A stretch of DNA of 64,000 nt from NCBI GenBank assembly GCA_018894105.1, contig CM032124.1:5999501-6063500 (forward strand). Reading direction: 5' to 3'. Both the position numbers and the translations under genes were made by a program. The notes under the pieces were generated by a model. It was not told the DNA's origin. It did not search any database and saw only the letters and a list, made by a program, of their open reading frames with translations. Each line of letters begins with the position of its first letter. Positions within the stretch are counted from its first letter, which is position 1. The stretch is from Jacaranda mimosifolia. Its lineage: Eukaryota; Streptophyta; Magnoliopsida; Lamiales; Bignoniaceae. Shown here piece after piece: positions 46,624 to 58,291 of this stretch.

Positions 46624-49600
46624 TCATTCCTGTATTTTACCAAAACCCTGCATCAGCAATCCATTTAGACAACACTTATAAGAACATAAATTTGAATAAT
46701 CAAAGGAGGGCAAGAAGCCGAAGAGAAACAAAATGCTTTCTGTATTAGAGTGTAATGTCATGTCGCAGAGAAACTCACCATCTCCTGCAGCTCCTCAAGG
46801 AGAGGATCCCACTCAGTGACACCACAAAGTGCATCCACGGACTGCTCCAAATCATACTCATTCATCCTTAAGATCTCCTTGTTTAAATCAACCTCTTTGA
46901 AGCCCATCTCCTCGAGCTCCCTAAGCCGTTTCTCTTCCAATTCCTTCTTTCCTGGGAGCTCTATTACAGATTCCTGTGAACTTGAAATAGGTAGAGATGA
47001 AGGCGTAGGATCAAGCGTACCAACAATATGCTCTGGAAAAGAGATGCCAGCAAAAGGACCAGAGCTTGATGCACCAGTGTTGGCCTTCTTTCCCGGATGC
47101 TCTAATGCAGAATCCTGTGCACTTGCAATAGGTGCTGATGGAGGTGGAGGATCAGGCACATGAGCAATAGGATATGGAACAGATGAACCAGCACAAGGAA
47201 CAGAGCTTGATGCACCAGTGTCGACCAGCAAGCTGTCGTTGATTGGGAATTTCATCTCCTGAAAGTTGTCCGGAACTGGTTCTACTAATTCTCCCATCTT
47301 TCTGGAGTTACCTGCCTCAGGCTTGCTGTCAGCCACAACCAGCTCTGCACGCACATTGACAATTTCAGGACTTATTAAGCCACTGCTTACAGGGGGAAAG
47401 TTCAGGTTCAAGCCCCTAATACTTTCATGTGGCGTCTCTTTCAAAGAACCATCAACCTATATCAATGAATAAAGGAACCAATCTAAGCATCCCAATTGGA
47501 GCAGCACAACATAGCTAGAAGATTAAGGGTGAACAGCATGACAGTGGCCAACCTGGATGAGAACCCATACACGTTGCCCAAACTTTTGGCCATAGGGTGA
47601 AATCATTCTCCAGTAAGAGATGTACCGACCTGGACGCTCAGGAGAAATGAAATCAACAGCTATATCAAGCTCCTGGTCTACTGGTAAACCAGCTGCAGGA
47701 ATCTGGCATGACATGAAAACCCATTGTATCTAAGTATTGCTTTTTAATGATTATCAAAATAATGCTGACAAAATGGAAGGCATCGCAAGGGAAAACAACA
47801 ATAATAACTTGTCGAGAAAAGGACAAACAGATAATAAGTACAAGTATTTTAAAATATTAATTAAAATAAAGAGCTTGCAAAGCTTAATTGTCCTATAAAT
47901 ACTACAATACACAAACATTACCCCTTTTCTTTGTAGCAGAGACAATAGGATGTGTTAGAGATTAAACAATAGGGCATCGAAAAAACCCAAAAAGGCATAA
48001 ACTAGTAGCCCCAAAAATTGAAAATAGTATACATAAAGGGAATCAGAAATTATGTCAAAAGATGGCGATGAAGGTAACTCACTTCTAATTCAACAGAGAA
48101 TTTATTGCTCAATAAATCGCCACCAATCCATACAAGTTGTGTTTTCTGGGGCCATACAACCATACCATTGTTCCTCATTCGCCAAATCTTTGTAAATGGA
48201 GTTAAAGGTGCCATAATAGTACCATCAACTACATTCACATCCTGAACGAAGCGACTATCTAGCTTGAATGAGTATGATTTAATCTTAGAAACCCTGCTGC
48301 AGACATGTGGTAGGGTTGGAGGCTGGTTCTGAAATTGTAATAAGACATAAACAAACCTTATTAACATAAGAAAAGAAAAAATGTGAAAAGAAAGTTTACA
48401 AGTATCAAAAGAATGAAAAATATACATACAGATTCAGACAACCCCTTAAAAGACATATGACTTTGATGAACTGCTGGGCTGTCCATTCTGATATAGTCAG
48501 TGCCATTTCCCATTTCTGAAAAGCAGATGCTGCATAGATCATAGTCCTCCTTTCTGCAGGGAGAGGGGAATCGAAGGCATTAGCATAAAAAAATTCACCC
48601 TAAGAGCTATATCTCAACAGACAAGTAATTCGTCCACCCTATTAGTTCTTACACTTTTGAGTAGAACCTCGGACCAGTTATGGGATGGACCCCACAACCA
48701 TCGCAACGAACACCCCAGTGAATAAAAATACCAGTGCCATCATACTGACTACTGCTGCTCCTACACGGAACTGCCTGGGAAGCCAGATGTGACTGAGCAG
48801 CTGAGGCGTTTCCAGCAGGTATTCCAGACGTGGGACTAAGGTCAGAATGTGAGACTGGCAAATGTGAGGTATCAGAATCAGGCGCCCAAATTGGTGCCAC
48901 CAAAGTAGAGCCTAGAGACCACCCAAGACCACCAGGGAGTGCGCATTTCATCCTTCCATCAAGACAGTCCCACTTCACAGGATCCGAAGCAACGGTACTT
49001 GCAGTCTTTGGTCCAGGATGCGGCTCACTAAGCTCATTAGCCTTCTTTTCAGTAGGAACATTATTTCTAACGGATGGTGGGTTAACAGGTGGGGAAGATG
49101 ATTCACCAAGCTCCTTCTCCAAAAATAAATTTTGATTCAGAAGAGTTGGTGCATGAGAAGCTACCAAATCTGAATTTTCATCCGAACACCATTCACCAAT
49201 TTGCTTGACCTTTTCTCTCTTACCAACATTGCCATGTGTAGAGTCAAAGCCCGACGATGCAGCTTTTAAACCAAGTTCTTTTGAAGATGAAGTCCCCATG
49301 CTTCCTCCAGCTGCATTTATAAGTCTCACCTTATCTTTTTCCTTGGCTGCATCAAGTTGAAGCTTTGTCAAGCACTCATTGCATTTTGAGGATCGCTCTT
49401 CTTTGCCATTTGATTGAACTTTCAGTGTGGCAGCAGCATTAACTTTAGACAGATCCGATCCTTTGTTTTCCTTTTGTGCCAGGCTGTTCACATTACCATC
49501 ACTGTTTGAGCTAGGCTGCACTCTAGATTGGGACTCAGGAAGCTGGCCCAGGTAGGACAAGCCAACTTTTAAGAAGCAGTCAACAACAAGTTCAATAATA

Positions 49601-51067
49601 CATGGGGAAGATGATGAGGCTTTAGATGTCAAATCAGTACAGAGCTTCACCAGTGTTTCACGTAGAGGCTCTGGCACAGATTTCAGAATTTCGGAGACTG
49701 CAGCATGCAGATTTTGCAATGGTTGTTGCACCCGAGGTGTTTTCAAGGGGGTGGAACTTCCACTCGAACAGTTAAACTGTCTTGCATTTTTTTCAGAACT
49801 CAGCTTAACAATAATCCTAAGGGGGTTCAGCCCCTGCTTCACCACATCACGAAGATCATCAGCATCAACAAGAGTCACCACATCACTATCTTCATCAATA
49901 TAAGTAAGCATTAGCTCAGTGTCAGGAGCAAAGCTGAAGAGGGAAAGGATCTTCTCTCTCAGTCCATCCATACTGAGATTCAGTTCTTCATCAACAATTT
50001 GGGAATTGAAACGCCTCATCATATCCCCATACTTGACCTGTAGAAGTGGTGTTTAGAAATTGGTCCAAGAAGATTCCAATGATACTAAAACGAAGTAAGA
50101 CTGAGATTCACAACCAGCAAGAATCATTAAAAAAAATACAATATAAGCTAAAAAATAGGAGGATAGTAAGCAAGTGTGAAAATACAAGCATTTTCACAAT
50201 AATCAAATCTAAAACAAGAACTGCTGTTCAATCACAGCTCTGAGGGGGGAAAAAAGGAGAGAGAGAATATTCAGTTATTATTCAGGAATACAACGATGCA
50301 TAATCCTGCCCAATCTCTCATGCATTGCAATGACTCTATACAAAATACACCAGCGTAAACAATTTCATGGAAGCCTTGATTCATAATTGTTAACACAGAA
50401 CAAAATAAAAGAAGGGTTCATCCATAATGTTTTGGAAAACATGTCACAAGTGAAATACAAAAACTCACAGCTTAAGTACCATAGTAGGCGTTGGAAAGCA
50501 TAGAGGCAAAGCTTACATTTAAGATCGGTTATGCTACTTAAGATTAGTTACGCCAACAAGTTTGAGCATATCAATATAAATTGACAGGAGAATTCAATGG
50601 AAGGAAAAAGATCCGCCAGATCATTCATGCGTATTAGAGATGTTACAGCATGCAACATACGTCACATATACAGAAGACAAACTTGAGCAAAATTACAGAA
50701 TAAAAACAAGAAGTGAACCCCAAAATAATGTCCAACATTGGGAAGGAAATAAAAAATACAAAAACCATACGTATAGTCAACTACCCACCATAAAAACCAA
50801 AAAAGGAAGAGGGAAAAAAATGAAAATTACTCATCAAACCTAGCTGCAAAAAAAATCTCAAAAAAGTATGCATGATCACAATCGACAGCAGCCCAAAAAA
50901 ATCCTCAAACACGTAAAGAAATTCAACTAATCATCCACACAAACAACAAAAATAACCATCAAACAATAGCAAAACATGCAGGAACAATAAAAGCACAAAA
51001 AGAAGAACAGAAACAGAGTGTAAGAAGGAAAAACTACCTTGATCACCACAGTAGAAGCAGCCTCCAT
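46624..51067 (-). CDS. NBR1: NBR1 selective-autophagy receptor, C-terminal UBA truncated by frameshift
   Basis: Seven exons join in frame: 51067-51038, 50037-48653, 48553-48430, 48328-48083, 47702-47553, 47456-46779 and 46647-46624 (878 residues). Domains in order: PB1 (basic VKYGDMMRRF at 11-20, acidic YIDEDSDVVTLVDADDL at 56-72) for self-assembly; ZZ zinc finger (HWGVRCDGCG...YDLCSIC, from about 450); the four-Trp FW/NBR1 domain (about 520-645); UBA1 (about 822-857, EEMGFKEVDL...SVDALCG); and an ATG8-interacting motif WDPL (861-864). In plants NBR1 loads ubiquitinated aggregates into autophagosomes. The last exon begins GFGKIQE and hits TGA at once, whereas another frame continues with UBA2-like sequence ending HLIAGG. 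The truncation is detailed in the findings. Confidence 0.9.
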
Positions 51068-52922
51068 AGCTAAACTCCAAACCTCGTCCTAGGCAAGCCG
51101 AAAAACAAAATGCCCTTCCACACCCTCGTCTCTGTTGGTTATACACAATACCAAATCAAAATAAATAAAAAGAAAGATCCCTAGCCCTAAAATTAACCAA
51201 AAATTTCCAAATATGCGCGAGATCACCGGTGAAAAATAATCACTCAAAATCTTAAACCGATTTCACGCAACCCACGCGTAGATATGAGCCGCATTAAGCT
51301 CTGCACTTCTCTCTCTCTCTAAGAGCAAACGAAATTTGAGAGTCGAAATCTACGTGAATGAGAGCAGACGGAGAGTTGTTTGGAAGTGTGGCTCTATTTT
51401 CCATTTTGGAATTTTATCAGGTTATTATTTGTTTTCTTTTTCTTACTTAGAAAGAAAACTACGTGACAAGGGAAACTTTTTGAGGAAATATTTGTGCTCT
51501 TTTAGTACTAACATAACATAACATGATTATCATTAACTTAATATGAAATAATACTCAAATAGAACCAATACTATTTATAAAGTTCTAATGTGTTGGAGAA
51601 TAAAACATATGATAAAATAGATGGGTGAAAATTATTTTACGTAGCTAGATTTTATTTTTAATTGTCACTCAATTCATAACGCAGTTATAAGTTTTTTGAT
51701 TATGTATAAATTTCATGTGTTCTCTTTATTGCAGATGAATTTTGCATTTATCTCAATGAATTACTATCACAATTATCAATTTAGGTATGTTTTTTTATTT
51801 AGATACTCACACAATTAGAAATGGAATCACAATTTTTAATTTACAATGGAAATGGATATATTTTGAATGGACAAACTCTCAAGTTCTATATGATATATAT
51901 ATATATATATATATGCACATGATACCTCATACTTGTATCATAAATAAATTTGGGGATTTAATTTGAATTATTTGTAGTCCAAGTTGGCCTGTTGGGTTTT
52001 ATTTATACAGATGTTGATTTTTTTTAATATACTTATACATGCACATACTAGAAGTTCATTAAGTTCTAACTATCGATTTTCATACTTTATGCGTGAGACT
52101 TGTGTTAATGAGATTTGAGCCAAATTGCCACTTGGCATTTTTGTCGAAGTTTTTGTTTATTAGTTACACAAACACTCATACTAATGATTTGTCAATTGTA
52201 AGGATCCAAACCCCAAATTTTATATTTATATATGTGAGAATAATACCAATAGGTTAATTGACTCCTTGACTAGTAGAATAAGTATTTTATTTTTTTATTG
52301 ATAAGAGAAATTAGAAATCAATAATTTTCAAACAACAAAATATAGTTGCAGTTTGAGAATCAACGATTCTAGAGTTATTGGTAGATTAGATCTTGAGTAA
52401 AATACTTCTATATCACCCTTACTTGTATGGGTGAAATTTAAAATTTAAAATTTAAAATTTTTTTGGTATATCTATGTGTATGTAAATTGAAAAAATAAAG
52501 TAATCATTTTAGGTCTTATTTAGAATAAGCAAATTAATATATTAGTCACTCGCCTCGTTGAATATCCCGATTCAATGATTTTATAAGGTCCAAATTTTAA
52601 GGGACAATGATTGGACTATTTAGAGAAGTTTACTTGGTAAAATTGATTTAACAATATTACGAGGGAGACGCATCCCTCTTTGACGGAGTAGGTGAATGTC
52701 TCCCCAAAATGTGGCCAAACCAATAAAGTAAAATAACACATTTGCACTTATTAACTTAAAATTGGGATGGTTATTTTAGTAAAAACACTTAAATATGACA
52801 ATTTCTAACTCTAGTACTCACATTTGATATAAATAAAATAAAATAGACAAGCCAAAAGGAAGACCAAATAAGAAGAAATATTCCATCCCATGTTACATGC
52901 AATCACAACCTACTTCAACAAC
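51068..52922. other. NBR1 5' flank and intergenic DNA
   Basis: NBR1 5' leader and promoter to the right of 51067, with a CTCTCTCT run at about 51310. An (AT)n run is at 51892-51914. The rest is AT-rich with nothing recognised. Confidence 0.4.
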
Positions 52923-53444
52923 TCACCAAGTAACTAAGGAATTTATTTGATCGGCTATTCTTAACCAAGCCATTATTGCTAAACTAACAAGAGTGGCACA
53001 AACAAAAGCCACAAGACCCTTGTCCTTGACCACAACCTTGGCCAAGTACATTGCAACATCTGATGTAATTTTATCTCCCTCCTTGGCCAAAACATGGCGG
53101 CGCTTTCCGACAAACGCCAGGAGCACCACCACCGTTATCCATGTCACGATGGTGGTTCGAACTGCAAAAATGATTAAAATGGCAAAAAAACACAATCCGA
53201 GAAGTGGCAAGAATGAGCTCCAAGAATAGTTTGTTTTGTCAAATGATGAGAAGAGAATGTAGAAGGAGATAAAGAAGAAGAAGAGGCATGTTGTGGTTTT
53301 GGATGTTTTCTTTGTGATTTGGTTCATGTATTGGTGATTGGAAGGTTTGGAGGAAGAAGAAGAGAAGAAAGAAAAGGATAGTATTGTGAGTTGTTTTTGA
53401 GGTGTGGGAGTTATAGGAAGGAATTTGAATGGCATGGGGTGCAC
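52923..53444 (-). CDS. Plant-specific membrane protein, unknown function
   Basis: A single-exon ORF of 173 residues. After a Ser/Pro-rich N-terminus (about 1-45) come hydrophobic segments at about 52-70 (CLFFFFISFYILFSSF), 78-98 (LPLLGLCFFAILIIF), 101-116 (IVTWITVVVLLAFVG) and 146-166 (GLVAFVCATLVSLAIMAWL). The loop before the last one (RRHVLAKEGDKITSDVAMYL, then AKVVVKDKG) looks conserved in a family of small plant proteins I have seen annotated only as transmembrane or hypothetical. Either of two close Met codons could be the start. Membrane location is inferred from hydrophobicity; function is unknown. Confidence 0.72.
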   Translation of the reverse strand: MHPMPFKFLPITPTPQKQLTILSFSFFSSSSSKPSNHQYMNQITKKTSKTTTCLFFFFISFYILFSSFDKTNYSWSSFLPLLGLCFFAILIIFAVRTTIVTWITVVVLLAFVGKRRHVLAKEGDKITSDVAMYLAKVVVKDKGLVAFVCATLVSLAIMAWLRIADQINSLVTW

Positions 53445-53888
53445 ATGGCAAGGTTGGCAATTAGGGACACCAACCTTAATAATTTGATGTGGACCTTATG
53501 TGAATAATAATGGATGATAATTGTCTAGGTACTGAATATTAATAATGGGAACTTCCAACCCCCCCCCCCCCAACCCTCCCTTTTTTTAATAATACAATTC
53601 CTTGAAACAGTTTGTAATATTTTTCAGGTATCATCTCTTTGGTTAGAAGTAGGGCTTGCAATGAGATCGGGTGCTATGTGAACTTATTTCGAATTTTGAG
53701 TTGAATTTTAATTTTTTTTTTTATTTGGATTTAATCTGTTACAATTTCATATCTTTTATTGATTGTGTAATTATTTACGTGATATGTATATTGATATTAT
53801 TTGAAATGTTTTAATTTTCATAGACTAAAATATTTGTAAATAAATAATAATTAATTAATTAATTACTAGTAATATTATTTTATACATT
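53445..53888. other. Intergenic DNA with C-run
   Basis: Upstream flank of the membrane protein gene. A C-rich run at about 53559-53578 is probably variable in length. Nothing else was recognised. Confidence 0.4.
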
Positions 53889-54281
53889 CAAGGACACGTT
53901 TGGTTTTATAGACATGATTGATAAAATTATAATGATATGGTGAAATTACACTGTTGAGAATAATATAATATTGTGTTCGTTGACTAGGATTACACAATTT
54001 GGATATAAAGATTAAATAATAAATTTACTAAGATATCCATTATAAGAAAACTAAAAATTAAATTTACATGGATATAATTGTCATATCACAAATTCTACCT
54101 CCTCCCACTAAGTTGGATTACACAATCACACCTCAAGTGGAGTGATAGACAATCAGTTGAATGTGAGATTGTATACCAATTCATGTATCAATCTTGAACT
54201 TTTATCATTACAACCAAACACTTGATATGACTTGATAAAATTATCTATCAAGCCATATCCTCCAAACCAAACGAGCCCTTG
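53889..54281. mobile_element. MITE with CAAGG-CGTTTGG termini
   Basis: A 393-bp AT-rich element with inverted ends CAAGGACACGTTTGG and (reverse complement of the right end) CAAGGGCTCGTTTGG. It contains GATATGAC/ATTGATAAAATTA subterminal matches. No target duplication was visible. Confidence 0.55.
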
Positions 54282-55051
54282 GAAAGTAGAGTGATATTAA
54301 TTATTTTTTTTTAAAAAAAAAATATGTTTCAAACTCATTGTGTCTAATTTTCTGGACGGGTCGCTCCCAGTTAACTACAAAACTGTCCAAATTTACCTAT
54401 TGTCATTCCTAATTACATATATGAAAAAAGAAAAAATACAAATGCAGTGCTGATGCTATAGAAATGAGAGATCTGTAACTTTAACAGAAGGAATATATCA
54501 ACTTACATATCAAAAAACAGCAGTGATAGGATTATTGGAGTTTCTGCATTAGTTGGATATTAAAACCCAGAAGGGCTCAAAACAAAAGTATGACCAAAAC
54601 ATCAAAGTTTAGTGATGATGGAGAAAAGCATCAGTACTAAACAGAACAGTACCTAATCACAAGGCCACCAAAACAAGTACATTGTCAATGTCTTGGAAAA
54701 AATACTGGTTGAGAGATCAAGGAAACTCATAAAAAGAAAGAGGCTGGCAAAGGCTCATGCTATCTTTAGTTTTCTTCAAGAAGCTTTACTTGGATGATTG
54801 TGGACATTGGCAGGCCATCTGCAACAGGAAGAGATAAAAACATCAGTACATAGTCATTAAGGTTTATATTTTTCTTTCTAACAAATTAAGAATTAATATT
54901 GGATCATTGAAAAATATTTTTAATCTAGAATCATGTCAAGTTTCAATGTTTCACCTTGAACAATGAGAGCAGCAGCAGCTCATATTTGTTTCATACCTCA
55001 TCATAAGTTCATGCAATTAAAGGACAAATGACGATTGCTGGAAAAATGAAG
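54282..55051. other. PIRL 3' flank
   Basis: Likely 3' UTR of the PIRL gene, perhaps with an intron, since a short in-frame-looking exon is present at about 54790-54825. No other feature was recognised. Confidence 0.35.
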
Positions 55052-57556
55052 TTATAGCTGCTGATTCAGGTAAGGGTCATTCGATTTTGCCATGCCTCCA
55101 ATGTATTCTGAAACAGTGCCAGTAACATTTTTCAACCAGGAGGTGCTTCGAGTTAATAAACCAGCTTGGGTTTGCTCCTGCACTTCCTGCATGCGCTTAC
55201 GCTCTTCCTCCATCAGGATGTCAGCCCATCTTTTGACCATATAAGCCTTGACAGCTTCAATTCCTTGACTAACAACCTCCTTTGGAGGTATTGCAAGAGG
55301 GTTTTGGTCCACATTAAGCTTAGTCAAATTCACTAGCTGACCAAAGGTGTCAGGCAATGCATGAATCTGGTTGTTGCTCAGATCAAGCTCTTTCAGGTTG
55401 GTAAGGTCAGAAATTGTGTTTGGAAGTTCTGTCAGGTCACTGAAGTTGCTGCTAAGATTAAGGATCTCGAGATTTGTCAATCTTCCTATTGAATGTGGAA
55501 GACCACCGAGCTCATTGAAATGCACATCCAAAAAGCGCAAAGACTGCATCTCACCAATAGATGTTGGAAGAGAACGGATCTTGTTCAGGTGGATCGAGAG
55601 CCTTCTAAGATTCAATAGTAGCCCTATTGTTGTTGGTAGGTAAGTGAGTTTGTTGAAACTTGCATCCAACTCCTCCAACAACCTGGAAACAGGACAGAAA
55701 CTCAGTAGCATAACATGGGAACTAAGTTATCATATCTGTAAGCATGTGAGTTTTACCTGCAATGAGAAATACTGTCAGGCAAGGCAGTAAGCTTGTTTCC
55801 AGAAACATCTAATATTTTCAACTTATACAAGAGGCCGATTGAATCAGGCAATGACTCTAAAAGATTTCCCGAAAGATTGAGCTCCTCAAGATTTTCTAAT
55901 CCAGCAATTGAATCAGGAATTGCCTGTTTTGCTCAAAAAAGAAGGCAAGTGTTAATATCTGAATTTCAGCAGCCTATGCTGTGATATAAACTTGCAAAAT
56001 CATTTCCTTCGCTGGAGAAAAGTCATGATGCGAATTCATCTAGCCTTTTTCAGACAGAAATTCATTGCAAAAAAAAACACAGTATTTCACAAGCACAATA
56101 ACTTAAAAATGCCAAGCACATTCACTCAATCTAAATCCATTCCAAGGAGCAAAAGCTAGTTCCTCACTCGTTCCTTCCCTTGTTCTAATGTATTTTCTTT
56201 GACTTTAAATTCTTCCTGACCAAATGAGAAAAAGAATTCCATGCATAGATTAATTCTCCTCCACTGGCAAAGTACCAATAGCATGCTATCAAAGACTACC
56301 CAAGCAAATATTATGCTAAGCAGACACACAAGAGTCTTAAGTTCACAAACTCCATAACAATTTCAAATAATGTCAATGTAATATGGTTGTCTTCAGGGTT
56401 TAGCGAACTACGACATTAATAGTCCATATCTTCACTCAACACTGCAAACAAAATCGAGAGCACAAGTGTCCATAATCTTTCCAATCTAAGTAATGATTAT
56501 TTCCAAACTTGCTAGAATATTCAAGTGTCTAATAGTAATGCTTCATTTATGTTATCTACAGTTTAATTCAAAGAAATACTCAGTTGAATTGATGTTAGTC
56601 TTAATTGTCTTTCCCCATTTCGCCTCAATCTCATGCTACCTCCATTATCAAAATCTCAATCACTAAGAAGATTATATTCAAGCCACCAACTCAATGTACC
56701 ATCCCTTAGCCCATTCAAACAATCAAAGATGCAACCCTAAACAATTACATATAAATGCACCGAATGCCAATTCAAACACATTCATAGTAACAAATGAGAA
56801 CAAAGAATTCAAGTACATAATCTCAAGATCTATAAAATCCCAGTTAGTACGCCTAACCTCAAGCTGATTATTAGACAAATTCAGCACAAGCAAGGACTTC
56901 AACCTCCCAAACGCCTCAGGAAAAATTCTCAACCTTCTCTCCGACAAATTCACCCTCTCAATCCCCTTCCCCGATTCCGCCTCTTTCAAAATCCTCACCA
57001 CTTCCTCATCAATTTGCTCTTCCTCCAAATTCCTCCCCTCATTTCCCCCTTCCTCCTCAATCAGCTCCTCCCCCGCCACTGCCGCCTCATAAATCCTCTC
57101 CAATCTCCTCTCCGCCTCACTCAACATCTTCTCATACGCCCCGTGCATCTCATCCAGTGATATCACCGCCTTATACATCTTATATTCCTTATTCATTTCT
57201 TCCGAATCCATCGACGGATGGTCCTTGAGTTCAGACAGCCTGAAGCGAGCCCTGTCGACAGTCTCGTGATCCGGTCGGGTTCCGAGGGTTTGAAGTACGG
57301 ATCGAGTCTGCGCGACGTCGCTCACGGCGCGGCGCATGGAAGAAATCAGTCTGGCGTTTTTGAGATGCGGCATTCTCTCGGTGAGCTCGAAGTGAGGTTC
57401 CTTAGGTTTTGGCGCCGGCTCCGGTGGGTTCTCAACGTCGAAATCGGCCGCGGCAGCGGCAGCAGCAGCTGCGGCGGCAGATAATGTGCGTTTGATGGTG
57501 GGCAGTTTTTCCATGACGTAGGAAAGGATCGGGAACTTCTTGGGGTTTGGATCCAT
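55052..57556 (-). CDS. Plant intracellular Ras-group LRR protein (PIRL), PIRL9/PIRL3-like
   Basis: Three exons join in frame: 57556-56858, 55923-55757 and 55682-55052 (1497 nt, 498 residues). The N-terminus [19 protein letters not shown] is typical of the PIRL1/3/9 branch. An 11-Ala run, a predicted coiled-coil/acidic region (about 80-200) and ten or so LRRs (about 207-430) follow, with repeats of LxxLxLSxNxLxxLPxSI type. After the LRRs comes the GVYW-like region, where the usual motif is less clear, and a basic C-terminus ([18 protein letters not shown]). PIRLs are cytosolic relatives of animal Ras-binding LRR proteins; PIRL1 and PIRL9 are jointly needed for pollen development. The upstream in-frame Met at 57658 is not used, since MDPNPK is the family start. 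Exact member is uncertain. Confidence 0.92.
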
Positions 57557-58291
57557 TTTTGCTGCTTTTGTCTCTTGCCTGTGAAAAACTGATGATTTTC
57601 TTCTCTTCTCTACTCGTATGTGTGCGAAGTGGAGACAGTTAATAAGCGAATTAATCAATGATTAACTGTCGGACTATATACAAACTTATTATTGGCTTGT
57701 GTACTCTTTATAATATATATTTTGATTATGTTTATTGAAATTATAAATTGATAAATATACAACAAATCCATTTTTCACATATAAAATAAAATAATTAACT
57801 TTGTCAAAATTTGAACCCTCATCTTTCAAATTTTTATGAATCCGATATTTGTTCTGCTCCAAATTAAACTCAGAATTTCAAGGATCAATCCCACTAAACT
57901 CGCTAGATCCGCTTATAATTTTTTTTTTTAAAAAAAAAAAAGGGGTATTCTATTCTTGAAAACGAATATATCAAATTAACTTTTTAAAAATTAAAAATTA
58001 TATTACTCATAAAATGTTTTAATTATTTACATTTATCTTATTTCATCGTGGCACTCCCCTACGAGCATCCCTTGGCTCAAGGGACTAGAAATGGCCTTTC
58101 ATTTTTCCTCTTTCGTCGACCCCTGCAAGTGTTCCTCAAAATAAAAATACCAAATTAACCTTCTAAATACGAAAAGTAATATTATTATTAAAAATCTAAT
58201 TATTTATATTTATATTTATATGTACATATTTAATTTGAAAAATATTTATAACTGTTGCGCATTTGTTCATATTACATTATTGTTTTAAAAC
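57557..58291. other. PIRL 5' flank
   Basis: AT-rich spacer between the PIRL start and the solo LTR. It should hold the PIRL promoter. No repeats or genes recognised. Confidence 0.4.

Noticed and set aside
47266..47472. ORFs on plus opposite NBR1 exon 6
   Set aside because: Shadows of the real NBR1 reading frame.
52923..53460. Alternative frame (73 codons, 53239-53460) for the membrane protein
   Set aside because: The 173-codon frame has coherent hydrophobic segments; the other frame overlaps only its N-terminus.
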